This document shows, one piece after another, positions 21,343 through 29,263 of a stretch of 31,220 nt of DNA. Source of the stretch: a virus. The notes under the pieces were generated by a model. That model worked only from the letters and a program-made list of their open reading frames with translations. It was not told where the DNA came from and made no database searches. The position numbers were made by a program, and so were the translations under genes. The stretch's first letter is position 1. Each line of letters starts with the position of its first letter. The stretch covers positions 1 to 31,220 of the IMG/VR virus record IMGVR_UViG_3300020125_000101. One strand, written 5' to 3'.

Positions 21343-22760
21343 CTAACAACACGCTCACTCTCCAAGATGCAGTCAATAATGGATCGCAAGATGTCATTAT
21401 TGCCAAGTTTGACCCCAGCTTAGGAACAGGTCATGGGGCGTCATCTTATTGGGGTGATGATCTTGTTGCCACCTCTTATAGAATCACCAAAGACTTTTTC
21501 GGTGGCCCAGATACTTTCTCTATAGATTTTGAAGACGATAGAGCTGACCAACTACTTGACACTATTGCAGTAGGTATGAAGGTTTCATTCGAAGCCCAGC
21601 AATCTGGCCAACAGATTCTATTGGGCTTCGTGGATACCATCAACATTACCCCAAAACGCTCTGGTGGCAAAAGAATGACTGTGACTGGCCGAGATATCCT
21701 GGGGCTGTTAGAAGATTCCAGCCTATATCCCAATTTGGGAGATAACTCAGTTACTCAAACCTACCAGTTCAAACCAACTGATACTTTGGAGAAGGTAGTT
21801 AAGACCATCTTTCAGTCAGCTCCAGGTATTACTGATTTCATCATCAATGACGATAGAAAAGGTTTAACAGCCGCTACAGGATTTGGTGTTGGTATTAGAC
21901 AGAAGGGCAAGACCGGTCGTGGTCAAGCCAGAAACTTCAAGAACAATCTTGATCATTTGCTGAAACCAGAAAAAGGTGAAACATATCTTGGTTATGCCAA
22001 GAGAATCTGCACCAGAGCCGGATGCCAAATCAAGATGTTGCCAGGTAGTTACACTACCATTTTCATCGGGCCACCAACTTATGACAGAGATAATAACCCT
22101 CCATTTTTCATCAAGAGATTTGCTATCAGCAGTTTAGATAGCAATGTTCTTGATTCAAGAATGACCATTAACTACAAAGACCAACCTTCTATTATCATTG
22201 CAGAAGGCAGCCATGGCGGCCCTACTTTCAAGAAATCAACGCAGAAGGTTATGGTTATCAACGAATTCACTGGATACAAAAGAACACCTGGCATTCAATT
22301 GTCTCTTGCTTCAGCTATCCCTAATGTCAAGAATGCTGTTGATAATCTAACCAGTGGAACTACTGGCTATATTCTTTTACCACCAAACCAAGACCTATAC
22401 AATGTGGTTCCGCAAACTATTGCAGATATGCAAACCAATGTGTCGAGACCAAAATATGTAGTTGATTACAACGCACAAACTACTGATGAGTTGAAGTTCT
22501 ATACGGCTGAACTGATGGCTCATTACCAAGACCAATACTTCGTGTTGGAATATGAGGTGCAGGGACATAGTCAGCAGGGAGCTTATTGGGCGCCTAATCT
22601 AATGGTGCAAGTCCAAGACGAGTCTTTTCACCCAGAGAAAAGTATCAATGGTAAGTTTTGGATTCGTAAAGTGGAGATGATGAGAGATAGACATGGTGGA
22701 TGTAGAACTAAACTAACATTGAATCTGCCCTATATTCATGTTTACGATATTACAGGATAA
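21339..22760 (+). CDS. Baseplate hub protein, Mu gp44/P2 gpD-like
   Basis: The 473-residue protein starts with a hub-type domain: S-Y-R-I-T-K-D, F-S-I-D-F-E-D-D, I-L-L-G-F-V-D-T, and V-T-G-R-D-I-L-G-L-L-E-D (about 108-120). The 'G-R-[SD]-x-x-x-D-L/L-E-D' strand-helix is typical of gp27/gpD-like hubs. A Lys/Arg-rich loop lies near 195-215, and a second beta domain follows to the end. It should form the ring from which the spike hangs. It overlaps the previous gene by 4 bp. Confidence 0.8.
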   Translation: MTNNTLTLQDAVNNGSQDVIIAKFDPSLGTGHGASSYWGDDLVATSYRITKDFFGGPDTFSIDFEDDRADQLLDTIAVGMKVSFEAQQSGQQILLGFVDTINITPKRSGGKRMTVTGRDILGLLEDSSLYPNLGDNSVTQTYQFKPTDTLEKVVKTIFQSAPGITDFIINDDRKGLTAATGFGVGIRQKGKTGRGQARNFKNNLDHLLKPEKGETYLGYAKRICTRAGCQIKMLPGSYTTIFIGPPTYDRDNNPPFFIKRFAISSLDSNVLDSRMTINYKDQPSIIIAEGSHGGPTFKKSTQKVMVINEFTGYKRTPGIQLSLASAIPNVKNAVDNLTSGTTGYILLPPNQDLYNVVPQTIADMQTNVSRPKYVVDYNAQTTDELKFYTAELMAHYQDQYFVLEYEVQGHSQQGAYWAPNLMVQVQDESFHPEKSINGKFWIRKVEMMRDRHGGCRTKLTLNLPYIHVYDITG

Positions 22761-22763
22761 CCA

Positions 22764-23546
22764 ATGCCCAATAATCAAATACTAAATGCTATCGGAGAAA
22801 TTATTGGAGTTGCAGATGTTGTCTTTGCTGAAACAGCAGCCAACAGTAATTCACCAAGCCAATTGAATGGTAGTATCACTGTCAATTTAGGTTTTGCCGA
22901 GAGTGGAGAAGTCCAAAGCTCTCAGGCCGAAGTATGGGGGACTCCAGGTATCATTTCAGTTCCGGCTCTACCAGATAAAACGGCTAACAATACTGACGCA
23001 GCACAATGCCTCTATTTCAGTCGTAATGACCAGAATATCGCCTTTGCTTTCAGAGATACTCGTTCTCAAGCCCAAGCCGGCAATATCAATCCGGGTGAAA
23101 CGGCCATCTACGCTCAGACTGGACATGGCAGAGTTATTCTGAAGAACGACAATTCAGTGACTTTAGTTACCACTGACACTGATGGTAACAATATGGAAAT
23201 GACCCTATCACCAACTGGCTGGTATTTCAAAGCACCATTTGGGAAGATTACTTTCGATGCTACTGGATTCCATGTTTCCAATGCCACCGGAGGTAGAATT
23301 GACCTCAATGCTACAGCGGCTCCAGGCCCATTGGCAGCGGTAGTGGGTAGCTCAGTTACTATCACAACTGGTTCATTCACAGTCAATAGCGGCTCCATTA
23401 TGTTGGGGCCAACCACTGGAGTCAATTTGCCAGCAGTCTATGGAGTTCTTCCAGTAGCCGCCCCCGGTATCCCAATTCTTGGAGCTGGAGTTGGATTAGT
23501 CACAGTAGCGGCGGCAGCTTCTACTCATGTTTTCATAGCGGTGTAA
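22764..23546 (+). CDS. Baseplate spike protein, Mu gp45-like
   Basis: The 260-residue protein is beta-rich. Residues 109-135 read 'P-G-E-T-A-I-Y-A-Q-T-G-H-G-R-V-I-L-K-N-D' and continue into short repeating strands (about 135-215, with M-T-L-S-P-T-G-W and I-T-F-D-A-T-G-F) that would form a triple-stranded beta-helix. The G-E-x-A-[IL]-Y pattern is common in Mu gp45 and P2 gpV-type membrane-piercing spikes. It lies directly after the hub gene. The C-terminus is hydrophobic and Ala/Val/Gly-rich. No obvious iron-binding H-x-H tip is present. Confidence 0.8.
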   Translation: MPNNQILNAIGEIIGVADVVFAETAANSNSPSQLNGSITVNLGFAESGEVQSSQAEVWGTPGIISVPALPDKTANNTDAAQCLYFSRNDQNIAFAFRDTRSQAQAGNINPGETAIYAQTGHGRVILKNDNSVTLVTTDTDGNNMEMTLSPTGWYFKAPFGKITFDATGFHVSNATGGRIDLNATAAPGPLAAVVGSSVTITTGSFTVNSGSIMLGPTTGVNLPAVYGVLPVAAPGIPILGAGVGLVTVAAAASTHVFIAV

Positions 23547-23550
23547 CAAA

Positions 23551-23826
23551 ATGTCTTGTCTTAACCTTGCCTTACCAACACCACCACAAATACCACCTAT
23601 CTTTCTACCAAGTTTGGCATTTACATTGCAGCTAAGCTTCGGGCAAGTTGGAATTACCTGTTGTGCTATTAAGCTTCCAGCTTTCCAAGTGCCAATCAGC
23701 ATTCCAATTCCACCGGCCCTGCTAATCCCTGTAATTACCGCGCTGAACGCCCTCATACTTGCCGCTATGCCGGTATTAGATGAGATAGATATCCCTAACT
23801 GCCCAATGAATGGAACTCAACTCTAA
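23551..23826 (+). CDS. Hydrophobic proline-rich small protein, 91 aa
   Basis: The protein contains many Pro, Leu, Ile and Ala residues, only one Lys (41), no Arg, and four Cys (3, 37, 38, 84). A hydrophobic helix is likely at about 56-73. It has no clear signal peptide. It lies between the spike and a MORN-like protein and starts after a 4-bp gap, so it belongs to the baseplate operon. It could cap the spike or insert in the host envelope. Both are guesses; I do not recognise a family. Confidence 0.65.
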   Translation: MSCLNLALPTPPQIPPIFLPSLAFTLQLSFGQVGITCCAIKLPAFQVPISIPIPPALLIPVITALNALILAAMPVLDEIDIPNCPMNGTQL

Positions 23827-24131
23827 TGTATCTTGACCTAACTCAATTAGAAAAACCACAAGTTTATGATGATGGAAATGGAGTCCAAATCCATACCTTC
23901 AAGGGAGTTCTACATCGTGAAGATGGGCCAGCCGTTATTTTCCCAACTCACCAAGAATGGTATTGTCATGGCAAACTACATCGCACTGATGGGCCTGCCA
24001 GGATGTTCCATGTAGCACCCGATGGACAAGAGAAGGTAGCTGAATGGTGGATGGAAGGTAAATATCATGGTGGGGCTTGTTTAGATCATGAAACTTTCCA
24101 CAAACACTTACACAAATGTGAGGTTAAATAA
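23826..24131 (+). CDS. MORN-like repeat protein, 101 aa
   Basis: Two copies of an H-R-x-D-G-P-A repeat are present: L-H-R-E-D-G-P-A-V-I-F and L-H-R-T-D-G-P-A-R-M-F, with W-Y-C-H-G-K and W-W-M-E-G-K-Y-H segments between and after them. This spacing (W-[YW]-x-x-G-K-x-H-R-x-D-G-P-A) matches a MORN-type repeat found in phages and other viruses. Its role is not established. Here it sits among baseplate genes, with TAATG overlaps at both ends, so co-production with the baseplate is likely. Confidence 0.7.
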   Translation: MYLDLTQLEKPQVYDDGNGVQIHTFKGVLHREDGPAVIFPTHQEWYCHGKLHRTDGPARMFHVAPDGQEKVAEWWMEGKYHGGACLDHETFHKHLHKCEVK

Positions 24132-24481
24132 TGCCATTAGACGCATCAGGGGTAACTCCGGGCACCCTAATCGCCCAAGCTTTAGCTTTACCACCATTAC
24201 CAGACAACCCATCGCCAGCTCAGTTGGCACAATATCTACAATCAGTAGAAAAGAACAAAGAGACTTGGATCACTATTATGAGTGTTCTAATCCCTTATCT
24301 AATAACAAATACTGTTGTCAATACGACCGATACCATCAATACGGTTAATACCAATGTTACATTGCCTGTTTCTGGCGTTGCAACTATCATTGCTCCACCA
24401 GGCGGAGGCCCTTGCACTGGAACTGGAACCGGAACTGGCACAGGCACAGGTTCAGGCACCGGAGTTGGAACTATCAAATGA
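24131..24481 (+). CDS. Small baseplate-operon protein with Gly-Thr tract, 116 aa
   Basis: A helical first half (Q-L-A-Q-Y-L-Q-S-V-E-K-N-K-E-T-W) is followed by a hydrophobic segment (about 46-62), a Thr/Asn/Val-rich stretch and then a Gly-Thr tract (residues 96-114). The tract is encoded by 6-bp near repeats. Function is unknown. One-base stop-start overlaps (TAATG before, ATGA after) bind it into the operon. The hydrophobic segment could insert in a membrane or pack inside the baseplate. Confidence 0.6.
   Translation: MPLDASGVTPGTLIAQALALPPLPDNPSPAQLAQYLQSVEKNKETWITIMSVLIPYLITNTVVNTTDTINTVNTNVTLPVSGVATIIAPPGGGPCTGTGTGTGTGTGSGTGVGTIK
24416..24472 (+). repeat. Tandem 6-bp repeats encoding Thr-Gly dipeptides
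   Basis: The 57 bp read as ACTGGA/ACAGGC-type hexamers and encode alternating Thr and Gly with one Ser and one Val. Because the unit is a multiple of three, gain or loss of units keeps the frame. It lies at the very end of the 116-aa gene. Confidence 0.75.
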
Positions 24482-24945
24482 CTTTACCACTACCTTATGG
24501 GCTATCTTTAGTGACGCCACCATTTCCACAACCACCTGACCGCAGAGAGTATGTCGATCAGAACAACCAGATTCAATCATCTCGATTGATTGACGCTGTC
24601 ACTCGTGATTTCGTGTTGGCTGATAATGGACACTTTGTGGGGCAAGATGTTGTCAAACAGCAGGTTTATCTCTCACTACTTACCTATTTTGATAGTAGCG
24701 CCCAGAAGGGATTGGGCAACCAATTCTTCACTATCAAATTGGTAACTCCCAATATCGTCAATCAATGTAATGCGGCAGTCAAGCTGGCTCTTGCCAACCT
24801 CATTAACAATAAGAGCATTACGCTTAATGGAGTTGATGTTCATCTCAATGGCCCAGGACAGGTTATTATCCAAGTCTTTTGGACAGAGAATACTACACAA
24901 ACTCAGCAAACCACTAACCTACCAGTTCAACCACAAGGCACTTAA
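24478..24945 (+). CDS. Baseplate wedge protein, gp25/Mu gp46-like
   Basis: The 155-residue protein has 'D-A-V-T-R-D-F-V-L-A-D-N-G-H-F' and 'V-V-K-Q-Q-V-Y-L-S-L-L-T-Y-F-D-S-S' (about residues 38-75), followed by a mixed helix-strand region and an 'I-I-Q-V-F-W' end strand. The form 'D...x-x-D-G-x-[FL]...x-V-x-x-x-L-x-T' matches Mu gp46/gp25-type wedge proteins, and the gene precedes the J-like gene as in Mu. A frame open upstream to 24412 reads through the Gly-Thr repeat region of the previous gene, but the ATG at 24478 overlapping the stop codon is the credible start. Confidence 0.7.
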   Translation: MTLPLPYGLSLVTPPFPQPPDRREYVDQNNQIQSSRLIDAVTRDFVLADNGHFVGQDVVKQQVYLSLLTYFDSSAQKGLGNQFFTIKLVTPNIVNQCNAAVKLALANLINNKSITLNGVDVHLNGPGQVIIQVFWTENTTQTQQTTNLPVQPQGT

Positions 24946-24947
24946 CA

Positions 24948-26582
24948 ATGGCAGTCTCATCATTCGTCATACCAAGCGCAGAAACCATTCTTCAGGGCCT
25001 GCTAAGTCATTATAAGGCTTTGGCGGCAGCTAATGGCTATCCAAACATTTCTGCTGACCCTAACTCTGAAGTCTATATTAGATTCTCGGCTGTTTCTCAG
25101 CAATTAGCTGTAATGTATAACATCATGCAGCAACAGATGGATGCTCGTATGGTAGATACAGCAACAGGGGATGACCTTGACCGTGTGCTCAACCAATACG
25201 GACTTGTTAGAAAACCCGCTACCTCAGCAGAGGGTTTCTTCCAGTTCATCACGGCAGCCCCACAGACTTTGAATGCGGGTATGACTCTCACTGGACAAAA
25301 CAGTCTAACCTATATGGTTTCTGTCTCTGGCGTTTATTTCAATGGACAGAATGTTCCAGTTATCGCAGTAGATCAGGGACAGAATACAGATTTGGGAATC
25401 GGAGCTACCCTCACTTGGGTATCCCCTCCACCATTGTCCCAGAACACCGTTCCAATCAGCGTAGCTTGCACAGGCGGTTCCGATTTGGAAACAGATGCTC
25501 AAGCTCGCGCCAGACTCTATTCCACTATTCAGAATCCACCAGGTTCCGGTAACTTCCAGCAACTCATCAATCTATCTTCCAGCGTTGATCCAATTGTGGA
25601 AGCTGGATTCGTATATTCTAACTTCAATGGAGCTGGAACTCAGCTAATTGCATTGGTCGGATATCAGAGTGATGGTTATTATATTGGAAGAGATATTCCA
25701 CATCTTCTAACTGACAACACTTCATTGAATGGTGGATTCTCGCCCTACAATGCACTCAGCCAGAACTTCGGAAATAACCTATCCAATGATGCTTCTGTTA
25801 TCTATGGACAGGTAGCGGCTGGTGTTTCTAATCCATTTGCTACATACATCACTACCGTCAATAATGTGTCGGCTGATGTTTCTTTCTTACTTACCTTACC
25901 ATTCCCAATCGGTTCTCCATCTAACGGAACTGGTGGTGGATGGGTCAATTTCCAAGGTTTCACCTGGCCTAACCCAGATGGCACCTTCGTTACCAACAAC
26001 TGTCAAGTGACAGCGGTAACTTCCAGCACATCATTCACAGTGCAGGCGGCATCTGCCTCTCACTCAACCACTATCCCTACTCCAGGATTGACTTTCATTA
26101 GCTGGATTAATCGAAGTGGTATTGCTGGTAATGGATGGCAGGTAGTTCAAGCTAAGGTTCTATCGGCCACTGATAATCATAATGACACCTGGACTATTAC
26201 TATTGATACTCCATTCACAGAAGGTGGATTGGATTATTATGGAAATACTCAAGTAGCAGTTGGGGACTACATCTTCCCAGCTTCTGTCAATGCTCAGAAC
26301 TATTTGGACACCGTGATGGGCTCATTCTCGGCTCTTGGCCCAGGACAAGTTACTGATGTTCTTGGACTTCTACAGATTGGTGCTAACAGACAGCCATCGG
26401 CTTCTTCTAACTACTCACCATATGTTGGCTCTCAGTTCTTGCAGAACCTAACAGCTATCAATGCTGAAATCTTCAGTGCGCAGTTCTTATACAACAGCAC
26501 TGGACAGGCTACGCCACCAACGGCTGCCCCACCTAAAATTTGGATACCACGCAATTTGGCTTTCTACAATAGCCAACCATAA
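24948..26582 (+). CDS. Baseplate assembly protein J-like (gpJ/Mu gp47 family)
   Basis: The 544-residue protein starts with helical 'I-L-Q-G-L-L-S-H-Y' and 'A-T-G-D-D-L-D-R-V-L-N-Q-Y-G-L-V-R' (about 73-88), the marker of J-like baseplate proteins (A-x-G-x-x-L-D-x-x-x-x-x-x-G-[LI]-x-R). Next come 'G-G-S-D-L-E-T-D-A-Q-A-R-A-R' (about 176-189) and a long beta-rich insertion. The usual J family has about 300-400 residues, so this one is long, with added Ser/Thr/Gly-rich domains at about 280-450. It should form the outer wedge of the baseplate. Confidence 0.85.
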   Translation: MAVSSFVIPSAETILQGLLSHYKALAAANGYPNISADPNSEVYIRFSAVSQQLAVMYNIMQQQMDARMVDTATGDDLDRVLNQYGLVRKPATSAEGFFQFITAAPQTLNAGMTLTGQNSLTYMVSVSGVYFNGQNVPVIAVDQGQNTDLGIGATLTWVSPPPLSQNTVPISVACTGGSDLETDAQARARLYSTIQNPPGSGNFQQLINLSSSVDPIVEAGFVYSNFNGAGTQLIALVGYQSDGYYIGRDIPHLLTDNTSLNGGFSPYNALSQNFGNNLSNDASVIYGQVAAGVSNPFATYITTVNNVSADVSFLLTLPFPIGSPSNGTGGGWVNFQGFTWPNPDGTFVTNNCQVTAVTSSTSFTVQAASASHSTTIPTPGLTFISWINRSGIAGNGWQVVQAKVLSATDNHNDTWTITIDTPFTEGGLDYYGNTQVAVGDYIFPASVNAQNYLDTVMGSFSALGPGQVTDVLGLLQIGANRQPSASSNYSPYVGSQFLQNLTAINAEIFSAQFLYNSTGQATPPTAAPPKIWIPRNLAFYNSQP

Positions 26583-26593
26583 CGGAGAAATAA

Positions 26594-27106
26594 ATGACTT
26601 TACCTGACAAAGATTCGGGCTCTACTTATGGAGCTTTATCAAAAGTAGATTATCAGAATCTACCACCTGCTGACCCAACTACAGATTGGTCGAACCCACT
26701 TATTGCTCCCGCTTTCTGCAACATTGCTGGAATCACTCAAACTATTCAAAGGGCGGTTCTAACGGTGACCCTTAACCCTTCCGATGTTTCTATGGTTTTG
26801 GTTAGCTATGGTTCCGTTTGGGGCAATATCACAACCACAGCTCCAGTTTGCCATCATGTCAGCACGGGAATTTATACCTTTACTTGGCCCACAGTGGTTA
26901 GCGATGAGTATAATGCTTCGTTTGGCAATTTTAACACTCACTCAGTCAATTTTGCAAGAGGGTTTGCTAACCTTCATAACCCTGGCGGGTTAGCTTCGGG
27001 GCATGTCACGGCTTCTGCCAATGTTTTGACTTTGAAACTCTATGACAACACCAATGCCTTGAATGATTTCTCTGGTGTAACAGTAGATGTTTGGGGAGCT
27101 TATTAA
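26594..27106 (+). CDS. Hypothetical baseplate/fibre-associated protein, 170 aa
   Basis: I do not recognise this protein. It is beta-rich with low charge and many Asn, Thr and Val residues, which suits a virion surface or baseplate protein. It ends 'G-V-T-V-D-V-W-G-A-Y'. It lies between the J-like gene and the next baseplate gene; the stop codon overlaps the following ATG (TAATG). The first segment is Pro/Asp/Ser-rich and may be disordered. A fibre adaptor is possible. Confidence 0.55.
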   Translation: MTLPDKDSGSTYGALSKVDYQNLPPADPTTDWSNPLIAPAFCNIAGITQTIQRAVLTVTLNPSDVSMVLVSYGSVWGNITTTAPVCHHVSTGIYTFTWPTVVSDEYNASFGNFNTHSVNFARGFANLHNPGGLASGHVTASANVLTLKLYDNTNALNDFSGVTVDVWGAY

Positions 27107-28053
27107 TGAGCACACTTTATCTAAGCGGCTCGGCCGAGCACAATAGCAATTTGGAATTATTTCTAACAGATCAACTGTTGGGAATGGGTTCCGCTATTTC
27201 GGCAGAACCAGGGAGTTTAGCTTGGATTGAGGCGTTTGCTATCGCAAAGGCATTCAACGCTGCTTTTAACTTTGTAGAACTAATGGGTAATCAATTAAGC
27301 CCAACCAGTCTAAGCATCTTTGCTGATAGGTTTGGTGCTATCTATGGAATTGCAACTCAGGGTAATGGAATTATTCCAACTAACCTACCTCAAATTCAAA
27401 CCTATGTTGGATTGAAAGAAGCTGTATTCGGCACTCTACCAAACGAAGCGGCGGTAGGACGATACATCTCTATTCTATTGGGACAAGTATTTATTGATTT
27501 AGAGTATGTTGATCCACAGATTCAGTCTTTGGCCACCCATGCTCCAGTGCCAGCCACCAGTTTCTGGTTCAGCCCACTATCTACATTGCTGGTTAGAGTG
27601 TGGCGTCCAAGAGATAATCAAGACAACTATTTGATGTCGGAATCTGATTTTTTCAACATTTCTAATAGCTACAAGAACTTCGTGTTGCCCTGGATGCCGG
27701 CTGACATTGCCACCAGAAACTTAGAACTACTCTATCCAGGCAATGACGGGTATGGTGGGTTTGCCTTAGCCAAGAATGTTATTAATTCTACTGCGGGCTC
27801 TACTACCATCACTGGTATCTTCACCGCCTTTACTACTGACCTGGCCAATGTAGCTTTAGGGTTTCATATGCCGATTGAGGTAGTGGATGATACCAACGCA
27901 GTTCATACTTATCATGTAATTGATGTCATTGATGATTTCACTGTAACAATTTTGGAACCAATTGTTAATAACATCACCAACCGCACATATAGATTACTTG
28001 GCATTCAGATGGATGCACCGCTGGCGCTCGACAATATGTGTTTCAATGTATAA
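27106..28053 (+). CDS. Probable baseplate protein in the gpI/Mu gp48 position, 315 aa
   Basis: The first 200 residues are helical (about 15-70 and 90-135), followed by a beta-rich end (from about 225). The gene follows the J-like gene after one small gene and precedes the fibre genes, where P2 gpI or Mu gp48-type proteins lie. Those proteins link wedge and fibre. No signature was seen, so this is by order. An ATG at 27091 would extend it by five residues, but 27106 has GGGAG upstream and overlaps the stop codon of the gene before, so it is chosen. Confidence 0.55.
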   Translation: MSTLYLSGSAEHNSNLELFLTDQLLGMGSAISAEPGSLAWIEAFAIAKAFNAAFNFVELMGNQLSPTSLSIFADRFGAIYGIATQGNGIIPTNLPQIQTYVGLKEAVFGTLPNEAAVGRYISILLGQVFIDLEYVDPQIQSLATHAPVPATSFWFSPLSTLLVRVWRPRDNQDNYLMSESDFFNISNSYKNFVLPWMPADIATRNLELLYPGNDGYGGFALAKNVINSTAGSTTITGIFTAFTTDLANVALGFHMPIEVVDDTNAVHTYHVIDVIDDFTVTILEPIVNNITNRTYRLLGIQMDAPLALDNMCFNV

Positions 28054-28065
28054 AGGTAATAGACA

Positions 28066-29256
28066 ATGACTTTTTCAAAACCATACCCAGGAACATTCGC
28101 TTATGAGGGAACTATCCCATCTCAAGCAATGAACTACATCAATGACAATTTTACCCATATTCTTGATAAAACTGGAGATAACGCCACCAATGGTGGAGGT
28201 ATCTCTGGTCGAGTAGATGTATTGAGTGGAGCTAATCTACAAATCCAGTCAGGTGGAGTGATTACTCTAAATGGTGGAACTATCAATTATAGTTCTGGCA
28301 CTTTAGTCTTCAATGGTTCATCTGCCATTGCCTTTAATGATACTTCTGGTTTTACATTTAACGGTTCTGGTAATGCTATCTTTGGTTCATCTGCCAGTTT
28401 ATTGATGGCCGGAACTCTAAACATTACTTCTGGCGCTACACTGGGTATCAACTCCGGTGGCACTATGCATGTCAAAAGTGGAGCTACTGCCACGGTAGAT
28501 AACGGTGGTCATTTAGCTATTGCTGGAGGCGGTGAAATCGCGGTAGCCTCGGGTGGTCAAGTCAATCTCAATGCGGGTTCGTTCTTAAACCTAACCAGTC
28601 AAACTACGGTTATTACTGGAAGTTTGGTAGAAGTCACTGGAGCCAGCACGGTCATTTTCAACAACAGCGGTGCCAGCTTCTTGACCATTGGAACTGGTAA
28701 TACTTTCAATGTCCATGGAACTCACAAAACTGATGTATGGCCATCTTGGAACTCTCCAATTACCAGACAGGTTATTGAATCAACTACTTCCGGTATTGCT
28801 GCTTCTGGCACTTGGGGCGGTGGTTTGCAGTTCGTTTATGATACTGGCGTTGGTGGAGTCTGGGTAATGCAACTACAGAGAAGCCACAACAAAGCAACTC
28901 TTAACCAAATCTTCGTTGGACTTTCTGTTGGAGGCAGCCACTCTGCTGTTCCAGCTAACAGACCATCTCTTTCTTTGATTAGATATCGTTGGGATGGTAT
29001 GTTCAACCCACAGGCCCTTTCCACAGTTGATCCACAAGTCTTCCCTAACCCAGGTTCGGGAGCCGCTTACTATAATAGCGGAAACCAACAGTTCATGAAC
29101 TATGTATGTAATCAAAATAATGTAATTGATAATGAGAATTACATCTATGTATTGAGTATCACGGACGAATCCGGTGCTAACTCAGTTGCTAATAACGCAT
29201 TTGGTTTGGTCACAATGGAATATCAAGTAATTCCCGACCTCTCTTGGAACATCTAA
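28066..29256 (+). CDS. Tail fibre or spike with beta-helix repeats, 396 aa
   Basis: Residues about 45-205 contain many short repeats of the form S-G-[AG]-x-[LIV]-x-[IV]-x-S-G-G, for example 'V-L-S-G-A-N-L-Q-I-Q-S-G-G-V-I' and 'H-V-K-S-G-A-T-A-T-V', suited to a beta-helix shaft. The remaining C-terminal half (about 220-396) is a different, aromatic-rich domain with 'T-W-G-G-G-L-Q-F-V-Y-D' and 'R-Y-R-W-D-G-M-F-N', probably the receptor-binding tip. The N-terminus presumably binds the baseplate. No chaperone or peptidase domain is visible. Confidence 0.75.
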   Translation: MTFSKPYPGTFAYEGTIPSQAMNYINDNFTHILDKTGDNATNGGGISGRVDVLSGANLQIQSGGVITLNGGTINYSSGTLVFNGSSAIAFNDTSGFTFNGSGNAIFGSSASLLMAGTLNITSGATLGINSGGTMHVKSGATATVDNGGHLAIAGGGEIAVASGGQVNLNAGSFLNLTSQTTVITGSLVEVTGASTVIFNNSGASFLTIGTGNTFNVHGTHKTDVWPSWNSPITRQVIESTTSGIAASGTWGGGLQFVYDTGVGGVWVMQLQRSHNKATLNQIFVGLSVGGSHSAVPANRPSLSLIRYRWDGMFNPQALSTVDPQVFPNPGSGAAYYNSGNQQFMNYVCNQNNVIDNENYIYVLSITDESGANSVANNAFGLVTMEYQVIPDLSWNI

Positions 29257-29263
29257 GGTATAA

